Positions 59,208-64,000 of a stretch of 64,000 nucleotides of DNA are shown piece by piece. The DNA is taken from NCBI RefSeq assembly GCF_023856365.1, contig NC_064540.1, forward strand, positions 6,743,001 to 6,807,000. Direction: 5' to 3'. Source of the stretch: Brienomyrus brachyistius. Taxonomy: Eukaryota > Chordata > Actinopteri > Osteoglossiformes > Mormyridae. A program made the position numbers and the translations under genes. The stretch's first letter is position 1; each line of letters begins with the position of its first letter. The notes below the pieces were generated by a model, which saw nothing but the letters and a program-made list of their open reading frames with translations, ran no database searches and was not told where the DNA came from.

Positions 59208-60575
59208 ACTAACATATAATATACTAAATCTAAACTTTCTTATTAAAATATATCCAGCTGTAAGCGTGGCTGAAGTTTAAATTGAGGGCTATGAGCAAAT
59301 CCCTGTTAAGAGACTAAACACTTTATGTAATTAATCCTGCGGAGGACTGAAAGGGGAAAGAAAGGCGTTCTGTGTTCAGCGGAAGACTCAAACTCCAGTG
59401 ATTGCAACCCCCATATTCTGCTGACAGCAGGAAGGGTGAATTATGGTGACACTCACGATGAGCTGAGCAGATTATGAGGTTGGGGCCTGTTCCTTCCTGC
59501 TTAGCCTGCTCACCGACCATGTGTCACTGGGCCTGTGTAGCTCTAAAAATGGCCGCCCTTCCTATTGGAGCCCCAGGCTTAAACCCGAATGTAGGCCAAA
59601 GGTTTGCGTGACTCAGTTTAATGCTTTACTTATTTACGACATCACAATTAACTAAGCAAAAACCATCCGTAAATGTTTACACATACTGTAATGTGTACTA
59701 ATTCATTTACCTGAACAGGATGCTACTGAAAATAACAGAGTGATTGACATTGTCTATTGTTAATAATTAATAGACTAGAATTTAGCTTAACTGTTCTTTC
59801 CAGGAAGAAGATAGATGGATGGATTTATTTTCTAGGTGATTTAGAACAGGTTCCTTTGTGTTCCTGATTTCCAAACTGGCCAGTGAAGGTGGTTGATTTA
59901 GTACTGTTTAATCTTTGCTAAACTAAGCTATACAGGTATAAGACTGGATGAATGAGCTTTGAGAACAAAAAAACAACTTTTAACTTGTTACAGGGTAGGC
60001 AAGTACCCCTCCATGAATCCCCACATTAGCGTGGTGCAGGGGTTTCTGTGTCTCAGTGGTCCTATGAGCTATCTTGCAATTTCTCCTGTTAGGGTCTCCC
60101 ATGGTAAATAGGTCCTAGGAGAGAGACCAGAATAAGGGTGATTCAAATACCCTTTACGGAACACAATAAAAGGGAACCAGAAACCACACCTGAAAAGGGT
60201 GGAGCCAGGCCTGGGGGGGTGCTTGGTGGTTGAGCCCCTACCCATGGGGTCAGGTCACGCACAGCCCGAATGAAGCACATGTGACAGTTCTCCTACAGGA
60301 GGAGCCATAAGGGTACAGTGAGCGGTAGGTCAGGTGGCAGTCAAAGGAAGAGGCCTTGACGGGCCGATACCCTGCTACCGAAACTAGGTGAGCATAGAAT
60401 GATGTATATCAGTCGCAAACATGACATTTCCTTAAACGGATCTGCATGTAATAACATTCAAGTGATTATTAACTGACTTGGAAATACGAACAAGTCAGAG
60501 GTTGACGTTCCTTCAGATGTGCAGCTGATACGAGATCGGACTGATTCAGGCCCTAATTTTTTTCTTACATCTGAA
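59208..60575. other. Gene-free stretch
   Basis: 1.4 kb, nothing coding recognised; a short GATGGATGGAT run at 59813-59824. Confidence 0.5.
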
Positions 60576-60577
60576 AG

Positions 60578-61093
60578 CAACTCTGGAAAAAAAAATTAAG
60601 AGACCACTCTATATTTTTTTTAACAAATCTGCATTTTTAAATCCTGGTTTAACCCCGGTTCTGCTGGCAGAAGGCTACACTGCAGAACAGGCTGCGTCCA
60701 GGCTCAAAGTTACTAATACAGCAGTATATAAGAACATGGTGAAGCAAGAGACACTGGTAATGACTAAAAACCAGCCAGGTAGAGGGCACTTGGACTTGCC
60801 AGAGATGACTGTCAACTGATCCGACAGTTTCTCATGAATCATAGGATGACCTCAAGTGACCTTCAAAAAGAATGGGCACCATTAGGTGGTGTGAAGTGCA
60901 CTGCTAGGACAATTCATAACAGGCTCTTAGAAGGAGGACTGAAGTCCTACTGTATAAAGCAAGGGAGATGCCCTTCATCAATAAGAAACAGGCAAGAGTC
61001 TGGCTGGGGTTTGCAAAAAGATGCATACCCATAAATTAAAAAATGAGTGAAACTGAAATTTTTGCTGCGGTCTCTTAATTTTTTCCAGAGCTG
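60578..61093 (+). mobile_element. Short Tc1-like deletion derivative (copy 2)
   Basis: Both inverted ends are readable: CAACTCTGG then a run of A and ATTAAGAGACC on the left; the right end, other strand, CAGCTCTGGAAAAAATTAAG. A TA follows the right end. Only transposase N-terminal pieces are coded (SSDLQKEWAPLGGVKCTART, NRLLEGGLK); the DDE catalytic region is missing, at nearly the same breakpoint as in the copy at 38233. Confidence 0.8.
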
Positions 61094-61529
61094 TATTTGT
61101 AAACATGCATGGAAGGTATCTGAATATGAATCTGGTGACAGTAATGTTTTGTGCTGGCTTTGTCCTCACAAACCATCTATTGATTTTACAACACTTCATG
61201 TTGACATAAACTGAATGCCAGCAAATAATAACATATATCTTGACATTTATTGCAAAGAAGGCAAAACAAAGTTGGCTGTGAAAACAAAATAAAAATAAAA
61301 GTGTGTGTTGCTCATGGAGAGGTTTTATGGCACTATTTTACTATTTTTAGCAGGTCTGAGTTTACTAAGTCACATTTACAGATGATGAAAAAAATGCAAT
61401 TTGCTTTTAATATTTGTTCTTTTCGTTTGAGAAGGAAACAGCTGCTTGAATGAATTTCTCAACAGTGATGGACATCATGAAATGAGCGTGACCTAGATAG
61501 CCATACCTCTTTTTAAGAGAAGAGCAGCT

Positions 61530-61690
61530 CAGAGGTTTCGGAGCTTGTGCATGTGTATCTGAAGGTTGCTGGTTCAAATCCTATATTTGATAGGGTGATT
61601 TTGTTATTGGGCCATTGAGCAAAGCCCCTGACCACGCTTTCTCAAAAATGTATGTCACTTTGGATAAAAGAGTCTTACTACATACATGTA
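61530..61690 (+). mobile_element. tRNA-derived SINE (second family), plus strand
   Basis: B-box-like GGTTCAAATCC at 61570-61580, preceded by CTGAAGGTTGCT, then GGGCCATTGAGCAAAGCCCC and the tail TATGTCACTTTGGATAAAAG ... CATGTAAG. Head and tail are both present, so this is the most complete copy of this family here. Confidence 0.65.
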
Positions 61691-61979
61691 AGAGCCAGAA
61701 CCTGCAACTGCGGTCTGTCTATGAGATAAGAGCCTTTGGTGATTGTCCTAATGCATAAATGTGGAAAGGACACAAAAAAATGAGAATGACAGCCTGTGTG
61801 TGCTCAGGAGAAGGACTGGGTATGTCATCCTAAATTATATAAATCCCAGACTCAATAAACCTGGCTACCATTTATTAATTTAAGCATACAATCAATATAA
61901 TGAAACTATAATGATGTGGCACAATTGATCAGATTGATAATTTCACAGTTGCAACTGTATCTGTGACCTTAGCAGACCC

Positions 61980-62460
61980 CTAATTGGAGGTATGTGGTCT
62001 GTCTTTGTTGTTTATATCATGTGGTCCGGAGTGCTATTACGGCACGAGCATGTCAAGCAGGAGAGATTCGTGCGGAATTTAATTACGGCACACAGTGCAT
62101 CGCCTAACGGCAGCGGGAGCCATGAACGGAGCTGGATGGGGCACCATTCTCATTCAGCTTTGCTGCACTGCCTAGGAGGGGAAGCAGCGAAGCAGAGAGG
62201 GATGGGGAGAATGAGAGAGCAACAGAGATGAACGGGGTGCGAAGGGGAGGGAGAGAACGAGGTGGGAGGTGGCAGGGGCGCCGCCAGAGACGAACAGCCT
62301 GGCGACCAACCCGCACACTCCCTCCATTGATCCCCCCAACCCCCCCCACTCCGGTATGAATGGAGTGGTGCAGCCAGTCACATGATGGGGGAGGGGGGGG
62401 GGACTGGTGTGTTCTGCAGCTGCAGCGGGGCGTCGGCGGCCGGGCGTCATTATGTAGCAA
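61980..62460. promoter_or_regulatory. CpG-rich patch, possible promoter or exon
   Basis: GC- and CpG-rich block (for example GCGCCGCCAGAGACG and CGGGGCGTCGGCGGCCGGGC at 62426-62445) in an otherwise AT-rich region, with a GAGAGA/GGGAGAAT purine stretch. No protein similarity is recognised; frames open on minus are proline-rich by composition. Confidence 0.25.
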
Positions 62461-64000
62461 TCAAATCGCTGGATTTCTGACAGGAAGCCTGCTCGGCTAG
62501 AGATAAGATGGTGTAACGTGAACCGGATCTAACCGGTTCCACGCCTGCCAGGGATTTTTAGGCTTCAATAGAGTGCAGTGACTGCATCCAGTAGATGTTG
62601 TTCACACAGAAAATAAAGTTTGCCCTGGTCTCTCTCCTTCAACACGACACGGTTAAATATCTAATTACTGTCTGAGGCTGGGGGCGTGTGGGCTTGTTTC
62701 AGCTCCATTTCCCTAATCCTTCTGCAATGTCGACGGTCAGCTTTTCCCAAGACACAAAAATCACCATTTAAAAGGATAATCAGCTACATAGCTTTCATAC
62801 TTACAATAGATATACATTTACATTAATTTTTATTTAGCAGTCACTATTGTCTAAAGTGACGTACAAGTGAGACAAATAGCACAATACAACACTGTGAGGG
62901 AGTTTACTAGGCATAAGTGCAGCTAAGCTGAGCTTCCTATGAACGCCCAGGTACAAATGTACAGTAAGCAGCATTGGAGCCAAAGCTGCACAGTTTCCAT
63001 ATAAAGTAAGAACGTAAAAAGTCTCCTATTCTATGATTAAGATGAGCGACATCTAGAACATTCATGGAACATAGAGTGGTGTCAGGCTAGTACAGATATT
63101 CCTGGGATAGGTGTATGTTTCCTGAAGGTAGGGAGGGAATTTGTATAGATATAATGTAAACACATTGATCTGGTTATCACTGGAAGTAGCGTGTATGTGA
63201 AGGAGAGCCAACACAGCACAATCTGAATGCAGCAGAGCCAGCTATAAATAATTTGCTTGCATGTGCGTTCAGCTGCCCGCGTCCTCCATGAGGGCTAAAA
63301 AATCATATCAAAAGATGAAGGGAGACGCTGATGTTTTCGCAGTGAACCGTTCTGGGGAGACATGCTGTCACATTTTCCCACGTGCTGCACCTCGACAAAC
63401 TGCAGCTGGGCAGATTCAATGAGGTTACCTCAGGAGATGAGGATCAGGTGACCGGCTGGAGAGAAATGCTTCAGCGCTGCTCTAACGCTTTCCAGCCTGT
63501 GCCAGATATTAGTCTGAAGTTAATCAAATAGCAAGAGAAAGCAATCCCTTTCAAAATACTCTGGTTACACAACAAAAAGGCTTAGCGCTCGCGTACAATG
63601 TGGATTTCCCTACAAGGCAGCCTAGAGATTTGCAGACTGTTATGGTGGTCTGGTTTTGTGTCTGTAAGTGCTTCCTGCATAATCTCTGAAAGCTCAGGCT
63701 TTTTCAGACTAAACTGCTCACATGTTGGACATTGCAGTAATTGCTCTGAGTTTACCGGTGAAGTCAACCCGCCGAATCAGACCAGTTATCCGTATGAGTT
63801 TGTTTGATCATGTGTGGCAATGATTCAAAACTAAAGCTGCTTTTTATGAATGATTTTACTTCACACAATATTTGACTAAATGGCAGATGAGACCACAGTG
63901 TTACAGGAAGCATAAATGATCGGTTTTGCATATTCATTCCTAATGATGTTTTAATGATCATGTCAAAATGAAAAATTGCAGTACTCCAAAAATCTTTATG
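62461..64000. other. Gene-free right end
   Basis: A SINE/L2-tail-like block (TTTAGCAGTCACTATTGTCT, AAAGTGACGTACAAGTGAG) sits at 62812-62880. The rest, including 63230-63800, has mixed composition with no repeat signature and no coding similarity; it might be conserved non-coding DNA, which cannot be tested here. Confidence 0.45.

Noticed and set aside
62104..62460. Proline-rich open frames on the minus strand
   Set aside because: They follow from GC-rich composition and C homopolymers; no similarity to known proteins.

Overview
The window is nuclear DNA from a ray-finned (teleost-type) fish. The evidence is vertebrate genes split by GT-AG introns, abundant Tc1-like, hAT-like and L2-like transposon debris, tRNA-derived SINEs with a GGAT-type tail, and long CA, AT and poly-A runs typical of fish introns. 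The species cannot be named from sequence alone.

Three protein-coding genes are supported exon by exon. (1) iars1, cytoplasmic isoleucyl-tRNA synthetase, minus strand: a non-coding first exon near 34.23-34.3 kb, then 22 coding exons from 33613 down to 1449. They join in frame into about 810 residues. The last ~450 residues of the family lie beyond the left edge. (2) tnnc1, cardiac/slow troponin C, plus strand: six coding exons at 39240-42432 give a complete 161-residue protein, with a muscle-type promoter (CArG, M-CAT, TATA-like box) just upstream. (3) rpl29, ribosomal protein eL29, minus strand: coding exons 47910-46193 give a short 66-residue fish form, with a TOP-type first exon near 48.34-48.38 kb.

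Layout: 1-34.3 kb is iars1, mostly introns loaded with repeats. 34.3-38.9 kb is the iars1/tnnc1 head-to-head intergenic region, a graveyard of Tc1-like elements plus one young SINE. 38.9-42.8 kb is tnnc1. 42.8-46.1 kb holds a foldback MITE and older repeats. 46.1-48.4 kb is rpl29. 48.5-64 kb has no recognisable host gene; it holds a 40-bp minisatellite, a dead LINE, two hAT-type MITEs, a SINE, a Tc1 deletion derivative and two CpG-rich patches that could be promoters.

The genes serve separate tasks (tRNA charging, muscle calcium sensing, the ribosome) and do not form a pathway. I found no novel molecular system. The most useful second-look items are: the Q29/D30 residues in the defunct calcium site I of troponin C; a foldback MITE landed 2 bp after a tnnc1 polyadenylation signal; a possible in-frame N-terminal extension of IARS1; long GU repeats directly after two iars1 splice donors; and several transposons whose exact ends and target duplications can be read.
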